From NCBI RefSeq assembly GCF_005796205.1, contig NZ_VAHN01000005.1:62001-126000 (forward strand): a DNA stretch of 64,000 bases. The letters run 5' to 3'. The stretch is from Pseudarthrobacter sp. NamE2. Lineage in GTDB: Bacteria > Actinomycetota > Actinomycetes > Actinomycetales > Micrococcaceae. Positions 25,800 through 34,014 of the stretch are shown piece by piece (positions within the stretch are counted from its first letter, which is position 1; every line of letters starts with the position of its first letter). The position numbers and the translations under genes were made by a program. The notes beneath the pieces are model-generated. The model saw nothing but the letters and a program-made list of their open reading frames with translations, had not been told where the DNA came from and made no database searches.

Positions 25800-26252
25800 A
25801 TGGCAAAGCTCATTCTGACCCACGAAGTAACCGGTCTCGGTGCTGCTGGCGATGTTGTCGAGGTCAAGGACGGTTACGCACGTAACTACCTGCTGCCCCG
25901 CAACTTCGCCCTGACCTGGTCGAAGGGCGGCGAGAAGCAGGTTGAGTCCATCAAGGCTGCCCGCGCTGCCCGCGAGCACGCTTCCCTGGAAGACGCTCAG
26001 AAGCAGGCCGCCGCACTGCAGTCCAAGCCTGTCCAGCTGGTCGTCAAGGCCGGCGAGACCGGACGCCTCTTCGGCACCGTCAAGCAGGGCGACGTCGCTG
26101 ACGCTGTTGAGGCCGCAGGCCTTGGCAAGATCGACAAGCGCAAGGTCGAGCTGCCTGCCCACATCAAGTCGGTTGGTACCTACCAGGCCAACGTCCGTCT
26201 GCACGAGGACGTCGCCGCGGTAATCGAGCTCGACGTGGTGGCTGGCAAGTAG
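25800..26252 (+). CDS. rplI: 50S ribosomal protein L9
   Basis: A 150-residue L9, a large-subunit protein with two globular domains joined by a long helix. The N-terminal domain [33 protein letters not shown] matches the L9 signature. The middle helix (about 40-75) is Lys/Ala/Glu rich, and the C-terminal domain contains [22 protein letters not shown] lies before ATG 25800. Last gene of the ribosomal cluster; a strong terminator follows. Confidence 0.97.
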   Translation: MAKLILTHEVTGLGAAGDVVEVKDGYARNYLLPRNFALTWSKGGEKQVESIKAARAAREHASLEDAQKQAAALQSKPVQLVVKAGETGRLFGTVKQGDVADAVEAAGLGKIDKRKVELPAHIKSVGTYQANVRLHEDVAAVIELDVVAGK

Positions 26253-26275
26253 TTTTTACTGCTGCTGCATAAGGA

Positions 26276-26312
26276 GACCCCCGCTGCCGGATTCCGGCGG
26301 CGGGGGTCTTTT
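26276..26312 (+). terminator. Rho-independent terminator after rplI
   Basis: GACCCCCGCTGCCGG (26276-26290) pairs with CCGGCGGCGGGGGTC (26294-26308) over 15 bp with one G-U pair and a 3-base loop, followed by TTTT (26309-26312). It lies 24 bases after the rplI stop and is the clearest terminator in the window. Confidence 0.88.
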
Positions 26313-26319
26313 GTGTCCG

Positions 26320-27029
26320 TGCCGTTGCCTTCGCGGCCGGTGGTAGCCTGCAGCGGTCCGAAAACACGTTCCTGCTGCCGCCTGCCGATTCCCGCGCCGA
26401 CTACCGCGTACGCATCTTCACCGGGAGCGAGGAGTTCCCCTTCGCCGGACATCCTACGCTGGGTTCTGCGCATGCCTGGCTTGATTCCGGCGGTAATCCG
26501 AGGGAGGAGGGCTACGTGGTGCAGGAATGCGGCGCAGGTCTGGTGCGGATAAAGCACGACGGCGGTCGGCTGGCTTTCGCAGCACCCCCGCTCACGCGGT
26601 ACGAACCGGTGGACGCTGTGCTGAAACGGCAGTTGGCTTAGGCGCTGTGCCTGTCCGAGGCGGATATCCTCGCTGCTTCATGGCTGGTGAACGGCCCCGA
26701 ATGGATCGGTGTGCTGCTGCGGTCCGCAGGCCAGGTCCTCGCCCTTGATCCGGACTTGGCGGCGATGGGCAAACTGAAGGTGGGGGTCATTGGCGCACAT
26801 GGGGCCGGGGGCGGACGCCGACTTTGAAGTGCGTGCGTTCATTCCCGGCGATGCAATGCTGGAGGACCCAGTGACCGGCAGCTTCAACGCCGGCAGGGCC
26901 CCGCGATTACGTGGCAGCGCAGGGATCTTTGCTTGGCCGGCCGGCCGGATCCACATCAAGGCCGACTCCGGCGGACTCAGGGTGGGCGGGAATTCCACCA
27001 CCTGCATCAGGGGAACGTTGAGGCTCTAG
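26320..27029 (+). pseudogene. Degraded PhzF-family isomerase gene
   Basis: Conceptual translation matches PhzF/phenazine-biosynthesis-like isomerases but in pieces. The first frame gives SENTFLLPPADSRADYRVRIF, then EEFPFAGHPTLGSAHAWL; the expected N-terminal 40-50 residues are almost gone. A TAG stops the frame at 26639-26641, after which the same frame resumes with LCLSEADILAASWLVNG. Near 26800 the homology shifts to another frame (ADFEVRAFIPGD, EDPVTGSFNAG) and ends at TAG 27027-27029. A further short deletion follows GSFNAG. PhzF enzymes isomerise or cyclise small substrates; this copy cannot be functional. It sits directly behind the rplI terminator. Confidence 0.82.
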
Positions 27030-27106
27030 GGCTGCCGCGGCTCCGCCCCTGGTGTGCCAGATCGGGGGCGGGAATACTTCCGCTGCACCCGCAGTTCAGA
27101 AGGTAG

Positions 27107-27118
27107 ATGCAAATGCAT
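27107..27118. promoter_or_regulatory. Inverted repeat before the FMN reductase gene
   Basis: ATGCA (27107-27111), AA, TGCAT (27114-27118) is a perfect short inverted repeat 33 bases before the reductase start. It may be an operator for a dimeric regulator; this is based on symmetry and position only. Confidence 0.3.
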
Positions 27119-27150
27119 GTACGATGATAAGCGAGCAATAGGAGAATGCC

Positions 27151-27777
27151 ATGGAAACCCGCCGCGTCACAGTCCTGTCCGCCGGTCTCGGCGTCCCCTC
27201 GTCAAGCCGCCTGTTGGCTGATCAGCTCGCGGCCTCCGCGCGGCGGCAGCTGGCGGCAGCGGGGTATGACGTGACGGTCGACGTCGTCGAACTCCGTGAC
27301 GTGGCCGTGGATATCGCCAACAACTTCGTAACCGGCTATGCCGCCCCCGGCCTCGCCGAGGTCATCGCCGGGGTGGAGGCCTCCGACGGCATCATCGCCG
27401 TCACGCCTGTCTTCAGCGCTTCCTACAGCGGCCTGTTCAAATCGTTCTTCGATGTCCTCGATCCCAAGTCCCTGGACGGCAAGGCAGTCCTGCTCGGCGC
27501 CACCGGCGGGACCGACCGCCACCAGATGGTCCTGGACTACGCCCTGAGGCCGCTCTTCAGCTACCTGCGCACACGCATCACAGCCACGGGTGTTTTCGCC
27601 GGTCCCCAGGATTGGGGCACGGCGGACGACGGCGGGTCCTTCCTTGCGGACCGCATCGAACGCGCGGCCGGCGAGTTCGCCGGGCTGCTCGACGGGCCGC
27701 AGCCCGGCCGCAAGCCCGCCCCCATGGAGTCCCTGCCCTTCGAACAGCTGCTGGCCGGGATTTCGGGCAACCGCTGA
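27151..27777 (+). CDS. NADPH-dependent FMN reductase-like flavoprotein
   Basis: A 208-residue flavodoxin-fold protein of the FMN_red family, in the form found in actinobacteria (CE1759 type). The N-terminal strand VTVLSAGLGVPSSSRLLADQL holds the phosphate-binding loop, and ITPVFSAS-like AVTPVFSASYSGLFKSFFDVLD is the family's second flavin-contact region. LLGATGGTDRHQMVLDYALRPLF follows. Such proteins transfer electrons from NAD(P)H to FMN, often feeding a partner monooxygenase; none is adjacent. AATAGGAGAATGCC gives a good ribosome binding site before ATG 27151. Confidence 0.85.
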   Translation: METRRVTVLSAGLGVPSSSRLLADQLAASARRQLAAAGYDVTVDVVELRDVAVDIANNFVTGYAAPGLAEVIAGVEASDGIIAVTPVFSASYSGLFKSFFDVLDPKSLDGKAVLLGATGGTDRHQMVLDYALRPLFSYLRTRITATGVFAGPQDWGTADDGGSFLADRIERAAGEFAGLLDGPQPGRKPAPMESLPFEQLLAGISGNR

Positions 27778-27827
27778 CGGTCGGCCTTTGAACGAACCAT
27801 CCGGACGCCCCGGTCGTTAGGCGGAAC

Positions 27828-28166
27828 ATGAAGTGTCCCGTGGATTCCGTGGACCTGCTCATGACCGAGCGCAGCGGGGTGGAAATCGACTACTGTCCGC
27901 AGTGCCGGGGTGTATGGCTGGACCGTGGCGAGCTGGACAAGATCCTGGACCGCGCCCAGGACATGATGCCTGGCCCCGCGCCCGCCCGGCCGGCAACGCC
28001 GGCCCCGGGCTCCACCCCGCCGCCGCTCTACCCCAACTTCGATCCCGGGCGGAGCCAGCCGCGCTATGACGACCGCAAGTACGGCAAGCAGGGGTACGAC
28101 CGGGACCATGACCGCCGCCGGCGCAAAAAGAATGAAGGCTGGCTGGGCGAGCTGTTCGACTTCTAG
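27828..28166 (+). CDS. Zinc-ribbon protein, zf-TFIIB type
   Basis: A 112-residue protein with an N-terminal zf-TFIIB-like ribbon: MKCPVD at the start and IDYCPQCRGVWLDRGELDKIL at about 20-40. The first knuckle has a single cysteine (Cys3), with Asp6 where a second Cys would be; the second has Cys23 and Cys26. The middle (50-75) is Pro/Ala rich and the tail is strongly charged (YDRDHDRRRRKKNEGWLGELFDF). Role unknown; it could bind a metal or nucleic acid. Convergent with the gene that follows on the minus strand. Confidence 0.75.
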   Translation: MKCPVDSVDLLMTERSGVEIDYCPQCRGVWLDRGELDKILDRAQDMMPGPAPARPATPAPGSTPPPLYPNFDPGRSQPRYDDRKYGKQGYDRDHDRRRRKKNEGWLGELFDF

Positions 28167-28188
28167 GTGCGGCAGGCCGCCGGCGCAC

Positions 28189-28758
28189 CTAGTCGTCCAG
28201 CAGCTCGATGAACTCCCGTGCCTGCTTCATTGAGATGTCCGAGTGCCTTGTCAGCGCCGTGGCTGCGGCTTCCCGGTCCCCGTTCCGGGCCAGGGTGCGG
28301 ATCCTGCCGTAGATCTCGTCGTTGAGCATGTTGCTGCTGACCTCACGGGTCACGTCGCCCTTGCTGGCGATGGCCCGGTAGCGGTACGGGAACCGCTGGG
28401 GCTCGTCGTCGTCATCCTCCTCCGGCGCCGCAGGGGTCTCAGGGCTCCGGTAGGGCTGGGGATGGGCCGCCAGCGCCCCGATGGCGTCGCGGGAGGCGCG
28501 CAGGCCGTCGCCAGTGATCTCGTAGTACAGCTTGATTGCGGCCATCGCCTGTCCCTGCGCGATGAGCGCGTAGAGCCGCCGGTGCTCGTTTTCGGACAAC
28601 TTGGCGGCTGCCGCCCGGGCCAGTTCCGCTGAGGTTGCCGCCGGCTGTACGGGTACGGCATCCCGCGTGGCCTTCCTTTTGCCCAGCACACGGACAGCCA
28701 GGGCGACGCCTGCAACCACGGCGAGGAGGATAAGGACAGGGACCACAAGCGATTCCAT
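28189..28758 (-). CDS. Membrane-anchored protein with L7/L12-like segment
   Basis: A 189-residue protein with one N-terminal membrane anchor (LVVPVLILLAVVAGVALAVRVL) and a cytoplasmic body. Residues about 70-95, IKLYYEITGDGLRASRDAIG, resemble the helix-turn of ribosomal L7/L12 C-terminal domains, where related bacterial proteins share EAIKLYREVTGLGLKEA. A run of Asp/Glu follows (APEEDDDDEPQ), then a C-terminal helical domain ending FIELLDD. Function unknown. ATG at 28758 is used; a TTG three codons further upstream is also in frame. Shares a strand and probably a transcript with the small membrane protein before it. Confidence 0.65.
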   Translation of the reverse strand: MESLVVPVLILLAVVAGVALAVRVLGKRKATRDAVPVQPAATSAELARAAAAKLSENEHRRLYALIAQGQAMAAIKLYYEITGDGLRASRDAIGALAAHPQPYRSPETPAAPEEDDDDEPQRFPYRYRAIASKGDVTREVSSNMLNDEIYGRIRTLARNGDREAAATALTRHSDISMKQAREFIELLDD

Positions 28759-28773
28759 CGTTCTCAAACCGTT

Positions 28774-29046
28774 CTATCTATGTTCCGGCCGGGGCCAGAC
28801 CTGGCTGCCCGTGTCATGTTGCGGGGCGTTGGGAGACCGGTGGGTCCTGGCCTCGATGCGGGCCCGTGCAGCCGTGGCGGCTTCGACCTGTGCTGCATAG
28901 TGCCTGGCCGACCGCTCGGCCAGGTCCCGCTGATACTTTTCCGCGTCGGACATGCCGGCGTCCCGCGGGCTCAAGGCCGTCATCAGACCCCAGATGAGCG
29001 CCACCAGGATAATTGCAGGCAACAGCACCAGCAGTAGTTCGCCCAT
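28774..29046 (-). CDS. Small membrane protein, unknown function
   Basis: A 90-residue protein with one N-terminal membrane segment (ELLLVLLPAIILVALIWGLM, about residues 3-22) followed by a helical, charged body (SDAEKYQRDLAERSARHYAA) and a polar tail. No family recognised. It is divergent from dnaB across a 656-base gap and lies 15 bases before the L7/L12-like gene, so both minus-strand genes are probably one unit whose promoter lies in the DnaA-box-rich region. Confidence 0.6.
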   Translation of the reverse strand: MGELLLVLLPAIILVALIWGLMTALSPRDAGMSDAEKYQRDLAERSARHYAAQVEAATAARARIEARTHRSPNAPQHDTGSQVWPRPEHR

Positions 29047-29702
29047 ACTTAGAGCTTATGCCACATCGACTTTATCCACAGCAATATTCGCCTGCCTGCA
29101 TGCAGGTTTAGTGAAGGCGTGGGATGGAGTCAGCACGTGGAATATGAGAATCGCCACTTCACCTCTTCGCGAGGCCTTGAATGAGTGCGTCATGGTGTCC
29201 CCGCTCCTCACCGGATCACAAGCCTGTGGATGAAATTCCACAGAAGAAATATTTACTCCACAGGGTGGAGGCAACGTTTTCGCAGGTCAGTGGGGGGTAA
29301 CAAGGGAAAGATTTTTTATATCCACAGGGTTCCGCACAGACTGTGCACAAGCTATGCCCTTTACTGCACAGGTTATCCACAAGCGCGCAGGTTTCCCGGC
29401 TTTGCGGCCGGGGCGTAGACAGTTAGCGTAGCGGGGTACCTGTTTTTGAGGCGGAAAAGGGAGCCCCGCCGGACGCGAAAACGCAACCGACGGCTGCCGG
29501 ATAACTCCCAAAAAGGGCTCCTGTGGAAAACCTGTGGACATTGGGGATAACTTCCACAAAGGCCTTGCGGGAACCGTTGCGGCAATGTCGGACCCGGCAG
29601 GTAGACCTGATGGGAAGGCGGAGCACGGACTACCGGGCGAGCCCCCGACAGGACGAATAGTTTCCGGGCAACCCAGCCCGGTACAAGTGGAGGACGGCAG
29701 CA
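29047..29702. other. Intergenic region with DnaA-box-like cluster before dnaB
   Basis: This 656-base divergent region has no gene I can support. It holds three exact matches to the DnaA-box consensus TTWTNCACA: TTATCCACA at 29072-29080 and 29373-29381 on the + strand, and TTTTCCACA at 29522-29530 on the minus strand. One-mismatch sites are TCATCCACA (29225-29233, minus), ATATCCACA (29318-29326), TTGTGCACA (29342-29350, minus) and TTATCCCCA (29542-29550, minus). AT-rich patches near 29245-29258 and 29311-29322 lie between them. It must also hold promoters for dnaB and the minus-strand genes. Confidence 0.65.
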
Positions 29703-31082
29703 TTGTCAATTGCGCATCTGGACCCGGTGGAGACTACCCGCGGATCAGACACAAGCCGGAAGCCACCCCAGGACATCGCTGCAGAGCAGTCAGTCCTCGG
29801 CGGCATGATGCTCTCTAAGGATGCCATTGCAGACGTAGTGGAAATTCTGCGCGGCCAGGACTTTTACCGGCCGGCGCACGAAACCATCTACGAAGCCGTC
29901 ATTGACCTGTACGGCCGGGGTGAGCCCGCAGATGCCGTCACTGTCTCCGATGAACTGACCAAGCGCGGGGAAATCAACAGGATCGGCGGGCCCGCTTACC
30001 TCCACGAACTGATCCAGACAGTTCCCACCGCTGCCAACGCCGGGTACTACGCCGAAATCGTGGCCGAGCGCGCCGTCCTTCGGCGCCTTGTGAACGCCGG
30101 CACCAAAATCGTACAGCTGGGCTACGGCTCAGACGGCGAGGTGGAGGACCTGGTCAACCAGGCCCAGGCCGAGGTCTACGCGGTGGCGGAACGGCGCACA
30201 GCCGAGGATTACGTTGTCCTCAAGGACGTCATGGAATCCACCGTGGACGAGATCGAGGCTTCCGGCCACCGCGGTGAAGGCATGGTGGGCGTCCCTACCG
30301 GGTTCTACGAGCTCGATGAACTGACCCACGGCCTGCATCCCGGCCAGATGATCGTCATCGCGGCGCGCCCCGCCGTCGGCAAGTCCACGTTCGCCCTGGA
30401 CTTTGCCCGTTCCGCTGCCATCAAGAACAACTTGGCCACTGTCATGTTTTCCCTCGAAATGGGCCGGAACGAGATTGCGATGCGCCTGCTGTCCGCGGAG
30501 GCCACCATCAGCCTCCAGGACCTCCGGAAGGGGACCATCAAGGACGAGCAATGGTCCAAGATCGCCACCACCATGGGGCGCATGAACGACGCTCCACTGT
30601 TCATTGACGACAGCCCCAACATGTCTCTCATGGAAATCCGGGCCAAATGCCGCCGCCTCAAGCAGCAGCATGACCTCAAGCTCGTGGTACTGGACTACCT
30701 GCAGCTGATGAGCTCCGGCAAGAAGGTAGAGTCCCGCCAGCAGGAAGTCTCCGAGTTTTCCCGTGCACTGAAGCTGCTGGCCAAGGAACTCCAGGTCCCG
30801 GTCATCGCCCTGTCCCAGCTGAACCGTGGCTCGGAGCAGCGCCAGGACAAGCGGCCCATGGTTTCGGACCTCCGCGAGTCCGGCTCCATCGAGCAGGACG
30901 CGGACATGGTGATCCTCCTCCACCGCGAGGACGTCTACGACAAGGAATCACCCCGCGCCGGGGAAGCCGACATCCTTGTGGCCAAGCACCGTAATGGCCC
31001 CACCAAGGACATTGTTGTCGCATTCCAGGGCCACTATTCGCGCTTTGCCAACATGGCCGGCGACACCGGCGGCGGCTTCTAG
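29703..31082 (+). CDS. dnaB: Replicative DNA helicase
   Basis: A 459-residue DnaB, the ring helicase that unwinds DNA at the replication fork and recruits primase. The N-terminal domain begins PPQDIAAEQSVLGGMMLSKDA; the RecA-like ATPase has Walker A ARPAVGKSTFALDFARSAA (Lys227), then FSLEMGRNEIAMRLLS, Walker B LKLVVLDYLQLM, and the ALSQLNRGSEQR and SGSIEQDADMVILLHR motifs. There is no sign of an intein. The TTG start at 29703 has GGAGG 9 bases upstream. Its stop overlaps the convergent thioesterase stop by 4 bases. Confidence 0.97.
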   Translation: MSIAHLDPVETTRGSDTSRKPPQDIAAEQSVLGGMMLSKDAIADVVEILRGQDFYRPAHETIYEAVIDLYGRGEPADAVTVSDELTKRGEINRIGGPAYLHELIQTVPTAANAGYYAEIVAERAVLRRLVNAGTKIVQLGYGSDGEVEDLVNQAQAEVYAVAERRTAEDYVVLKDVMESTVDEIEASGHRGEGMVGVPTGFYELDELTHGLHPGQMIVIAARPAVGKSTFALDFARSAAIKNNLATVMFSLEMGRNEIAMRLLSAEATISLQDLRKGTIKDEQWSKIATTMGRMNDAPLFIDDSPNMSLMEIRAKCRRLKQQHDLKLVVLDYLQLMSSGKKVESRQQEVSEFSRALKLLAKELQVPVIALSQLNRGSEQRQDKRPMVSDLRESGSIEQDADMVILLHREDVYDKESPRAGEADILVAKHRNGPTKDIVVAFQGHYSRFANMAGDTGGGF

Positions 31083-32068
31083 GAAACCTCGCCGGCCGCC
31101 GCCTGCTGAAGCAGATGGTTCGGTAGCCGGTTACCCGGCGCGGCCGCGCGGATTTCCAGCAGTTCGCGTGCATGCGCGTGCAGGCGCTTATCCTCGTCGC
31201 TGACCGGCACCCACGCGGGGATCGCCACCGACGTGCCCTCGTCGTCGCGCGCCACCATAACCGTGAGGCAGTACGTGGTGAGGTTCAGTTCGCGGCCCTT
31301 GGGGTCTCCTGAGCGGACGTGGACGGCGATGTGCATGCCCTTGGTGCCGGTATACACAAGCCTGGCCTCCACCTCCACCACGTGCCCGATCAGTAGCGGA
31401 CGGTAGAAGCGGACGCCGCCGGAGAAGACTGCCACGGTGTCCCTGCCGCAATAGCGGGATGCGCAGACGTAGGCGGCCTCATCGATCCATTTCATGACGA
31501 TCCCGCCGTGTACCTTGCCACCCCAGTTCACGTCCGTGGGCGCTGCCATGAACCGCAGCGTCACTCTTTCCGCCGTTCCCGCATCGGTATATTCCTGGCG
31601 GTTCATGGCTTCCACGATCTGTTCGCGAACCTTGATCCGGGCAAGGGCGTGGTCCCGCTGTTCAATCTCCGCCGGCGTGACGGGCTCGAACTGCGGCACG
31701 GGAATCGGCTTTCCGTCCTGCCCGACGGCCACGAAGATCACCATGCACTGGCTTCGCATAGTGGCTGGACCGCCCTTGGGATCTCCTGAGGACACCACCG
31801 TGTGGATATGCATGGAGGAACGGCCCGTGTACACGATGGTGGCCTCCACCTCCACCATGTCGCCGCTGTTGACGGGATCCGCGAAGTGGATGTTTCCCAC
31901 GTAGGCGGTGACGCAGTAGGACTTGGCCCATCCCACGGCCGCGGCATAGGCGGCCTTGTCCACCCACTCCAGCACGGTGCCGGCGTCAACGGACCCGCTG
32001 TGGCCCACGTCGGTGGGGGCGGCCAGGAATCGGAGGGTCACAGAGTTCGGGGTGCCGGTCCGGGTCAT
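31079..32068 (-). CDS. Acyl-CoA thioesterase with two hotdog domains
   Basis: A 329-residue cytosolic thioesterase that hydrolyses acyl-CoA. Two hotdog domains repeat: TLRFLAAPTDVGHSGSVDAG (about 11-30) and TLRFMAAPTDVNWGGKVHGG (about 170-190), each followed by a VEVEA strand and a TGRSSMHIHTVV or TGTKGMHIAVHV strand and a SGDPKG turn. The second domain carries the usual His-Gly-Gly motif; the first has Asp-Ala-Gly, so only one may be catalytic. ATG 32068 gives the natural N-terminus; the much longer open frame upstream is an artefact of GC-rich DNA. Stop codons of this gene and dnaB overlap. Confidence 0.85.
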   Translation of the reverse strand: MTRTGTPNSVTLRFLAAPTDVGHSGSVDAGTVLEWVDKAAYAAAVGWAKSYCVTAYVGNIHFADPVNSGDMVEVEATIVYTGRSSMHIHTVVSSGDPKGGPATMRSQCMVIFVAVGQDGKPIPVPQFEPVTPAEIEQRDHALARIKVREQIVEAMNRQEYTDAGTAERVTLRFMAAPTDVNWGGKVHGGIVMKWIDEAAYVCASRYCGRDTVAVFSGGVRFYRPLLIGHVVEVEARLVYTGTKGMHIAVHVRSGDPKGRELNLTTYCLTVMVARDDEGTSVAIPAWVPVSDEDKRLHAHARELLEIRAAAPGNRLPNHLLQQAAAGEVS

Positions 32069-32163
32069 GCTGCGATCATACTGGCGCTTTCGGTTACCGG
32101 CCGGTCGGGTTAAGCAGGCTGCCCTGCCCACCTGCAGGTGGACGGGAGCTCGGCCGGTGCGAA

Positions 32164-32420
32164 TTAGCGGGTGTAGACGATATCCGGCTGGGACGGGATC
32201 TCCATGCCTTCCCCGATGAAGAAGCCCGGGTGCGGCGGCTGGTTGTAGGAGATGTCTCCCTTGCCAGGGACAGCCGGTACACCGGATCGTGCATGAGCGT
32301 GCGTAGCCGCACGTCGGTACCTGCGGCGGTGGTGTAGATCCACAGTTCCGTGCTGTCGGACGAGGGCCACGCGATTTCTTTGCGCCAGTCACCCAGGAGG
32401 GCGGCCAAAATCCGCCGAAA
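32164..32420 (-). pseudogene. Remnant of a rhamnogalacturonan lyase gene
   Basis: On the minus strand, two frames together match the C-terminal end of a family 11-type rhamnogalacturonan lyase: LLGDWRKEIAWPSSDSTELW and IYTTAAGTDVRLRTLMHDPVYRLS in one frame, then ISYNQPPHPGFFIGEGMEIP and QPDIVYTR with a TAA stop at 32164-32166 in another. The frame changes near 32265-32270. Only about 85 codons survive of an enzyme normally over 600 residues, which degrades pectin. No catalytic core remains. The rest of the gap to the MATE gene holds nothing recognised. Confidence 0.7.
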
Positions 32421-32620
32421 ACGCCGGAAAGCTGCGGGATAGCTGTACCGGAACAGCGTCCCGGCACCGTTCCGGCGATTCGGGCGGTTGAAGCACGACG
32501 CGAAGACTCCCGCGGATGCGTGCACCAGGAACAGGGCGCCCAACATGTCGAGGGCGAGGAGTGCGGCCACCACGCGGGCCGCGACAGGCCGGCAGGACGG
32601 CGGACCGTTAAGCTGGCACG

Positions 32621-33973
32621 GTGCCCCAGCCTTCCACGTCCCTTCCCGTTGCGGGCGGCAAGAGCCACGCCCGGGAGATCCTCCGCCTCGCCGTCCCCGC
32701 TTTTGGTGCGCTCGTTGCCGAACCGCTGTTCCTGCTCGCGGATTCCGCCATCGTGGGGCACCTTGGGGTGGCGCAGCTCGCCGGCGTGGGGTTGGCATCG
32801 GCGGTGCTGCATACCGCCGTCGGGTTGATGGTTTTCCTGGCTTATTCCACCACCCCTGCCGTTGCACGGGCCATCGGGGACGGGCAGCTGGGCAAGGCCC
32901 TCGCGGCAGGGCGCGACGGCGTCTGGCTGGCGCTGCTGCTGGGTTTGGTTCTTGCAGTGGCCGGGTTCGCCGCCGCCGAGCCGCTGATCGGGCTGATGGG
33001 GGCGGAAGGCGAGGTGCGGGCCTTCGCCGTCGACTATTTGCGCTGGTCCATGCCCGGGCTGGTGGCCATGCTGCTCATCTTTGCCGGCACCGGTGTCCTC
33101 CGTGGCCTGCAGGACACCCGGACGCCGCTGGTGGTGGCAACCGCCGGTTTCGGACTCAACGTCGTCCTGAATTTCTGGCTGGTGTATGGCCTGGGCTGGT
33201 CCGTCACCGGTTCGGCCGTGGGAACCAGCGTGGCGCAGTGGGCCATGGCGGCTGTTTACCTGGTGATGGTCCGCCGCAACGCGGCCGCCCACGGAGTGAG
33301 CCTCCTGCCCAGCTGGCGGGGCATCCGCAGCATGACCAGGGTGGGTTCCTGGCTGATGCTGCGCACGCTGAGCCTGCGCGCCGCCATCCTGGTAACGGTG
33401 CTGGTGGTCACGGCGCAGGGCGCAGTCAACCTCGCGGCACACCAGCTGGCGATGACCATCTTTTCGTTCCTGGCCTTCGCCCTGGACGCCCTCGCGATTG
33501 CCGCGCAGGCCCTGATCGGCAAGGAACTGGGCGCGTCCAACGCTGCCAAAGCACGGGCATTGACCGGCACCATGATCCGCTGGGGGACCGGATTCGGCGT
33601 GATCACCGGAGTGCTCCTGGCCGTCGCCGCCCCCTGGGTGGGCGCGCTTTTCACCCCGGACCCCCAGGTGCAGGCTGTCCTGGCAGTGGCCCTGTGGGTC
33701 CTTGCCGCCGGGCAGCCGGTTGCCGGATATGTTTTTGTGCTCGACGGCGTCCTGATCGGCGCGGGGGATGCGAGGTACCTGGCCCTGGCAGGGCTGGTCA
33801 ACCTGGCGGTCTACTTGCCGCTGCTGGCCGCGGTGGCCTGGTCGGGCGCCGCAGGTGCTGCCGGCCTGGGCTGGCTCTGGGCCGCTTTTGCCGTGGGCTA
33901 CATGGCTGCTCGGGCGCTGACGCTGGGCATCCGTGCGCGGTCGGACAAATGGATGGTCCTCGGTTCCGCCTAG
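32621..33973 (+). CDS. MATE-family efflux transporter
   Basis: A 450-residue, twelve-helix multidrug and toxin extrusion transporter of the DinF-like group. The first half has LAVPAFGALVAEPLFLLADSAIVGHLG, the typical start with the conserved acidic residue in helix 1, and DYLRWSMPGLVAMLL; the second half has LAAHQLAMTIFSFLAFALDALAIAAQALIGKELG, the mirrored signature. It likely exports cationic or organic compounds by ion antiport. GTG start at 32621; a lone gene between the lyase relic and a DUF308-like gene. Confidence 0.88.
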   Translation: MPQPSTSLPVAGGKSHAREILRLAVPAFGALVAEPLFLLADSAIVGHLGVAQLAGVGLASAVLHTAVGLMVFLAYSTTPAVARAIGDGQLGKALAAGRDGVWLALLLGLVLAVAGFAAAEPLIGLMGAEGEVRAFAVDYLRWSMPGLVAMLLIFAGTGVLRGLQDTRTPLVVATAGFGLNVVLNFWLVYGLGWSVTGSAVGTSVAQWAMAAVYLVMVRRNAAAHGVSLLPSWRGIRSMTRVGSWLMLRTLSLRAAILVTVLVVTAQGAVNLAAHQLAMTIFSFLAFALDALAIAAQALIGKELGASNAAKARALTGTMIRWGTGFGVITGVLLAVAAPWVGALFTPDPQVQAVLAVALWVLAAGQPVAGYVFVLDGVLIGAGDARYLALAGLVNLAVYLPLLAAVAWSGAAGAAGLGWLWAAFAVGYMAARALTLGIRARSDKWMVLGSA

Positions 33974-34014
33974 CCGCTGGAACAGCCGGGACTGTCCGGC
34001 ACTAAACTGGACCG

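Noticed and set aside
29047-29702. The chromosomal origin oriC.
   Set aside because: The DnaA-box cluster is suggestive, but dnaA and dnaN are absent, and the box number is lower than in a typical actinobacterial oriC.
31079-33442. A 787-codon minus-strand open frame.
   Set aside because: Only the first part (to 32068) is thioesterase; the rest lies opposite the MATE gene and the lyase relic and is stop-free because of GC bias.
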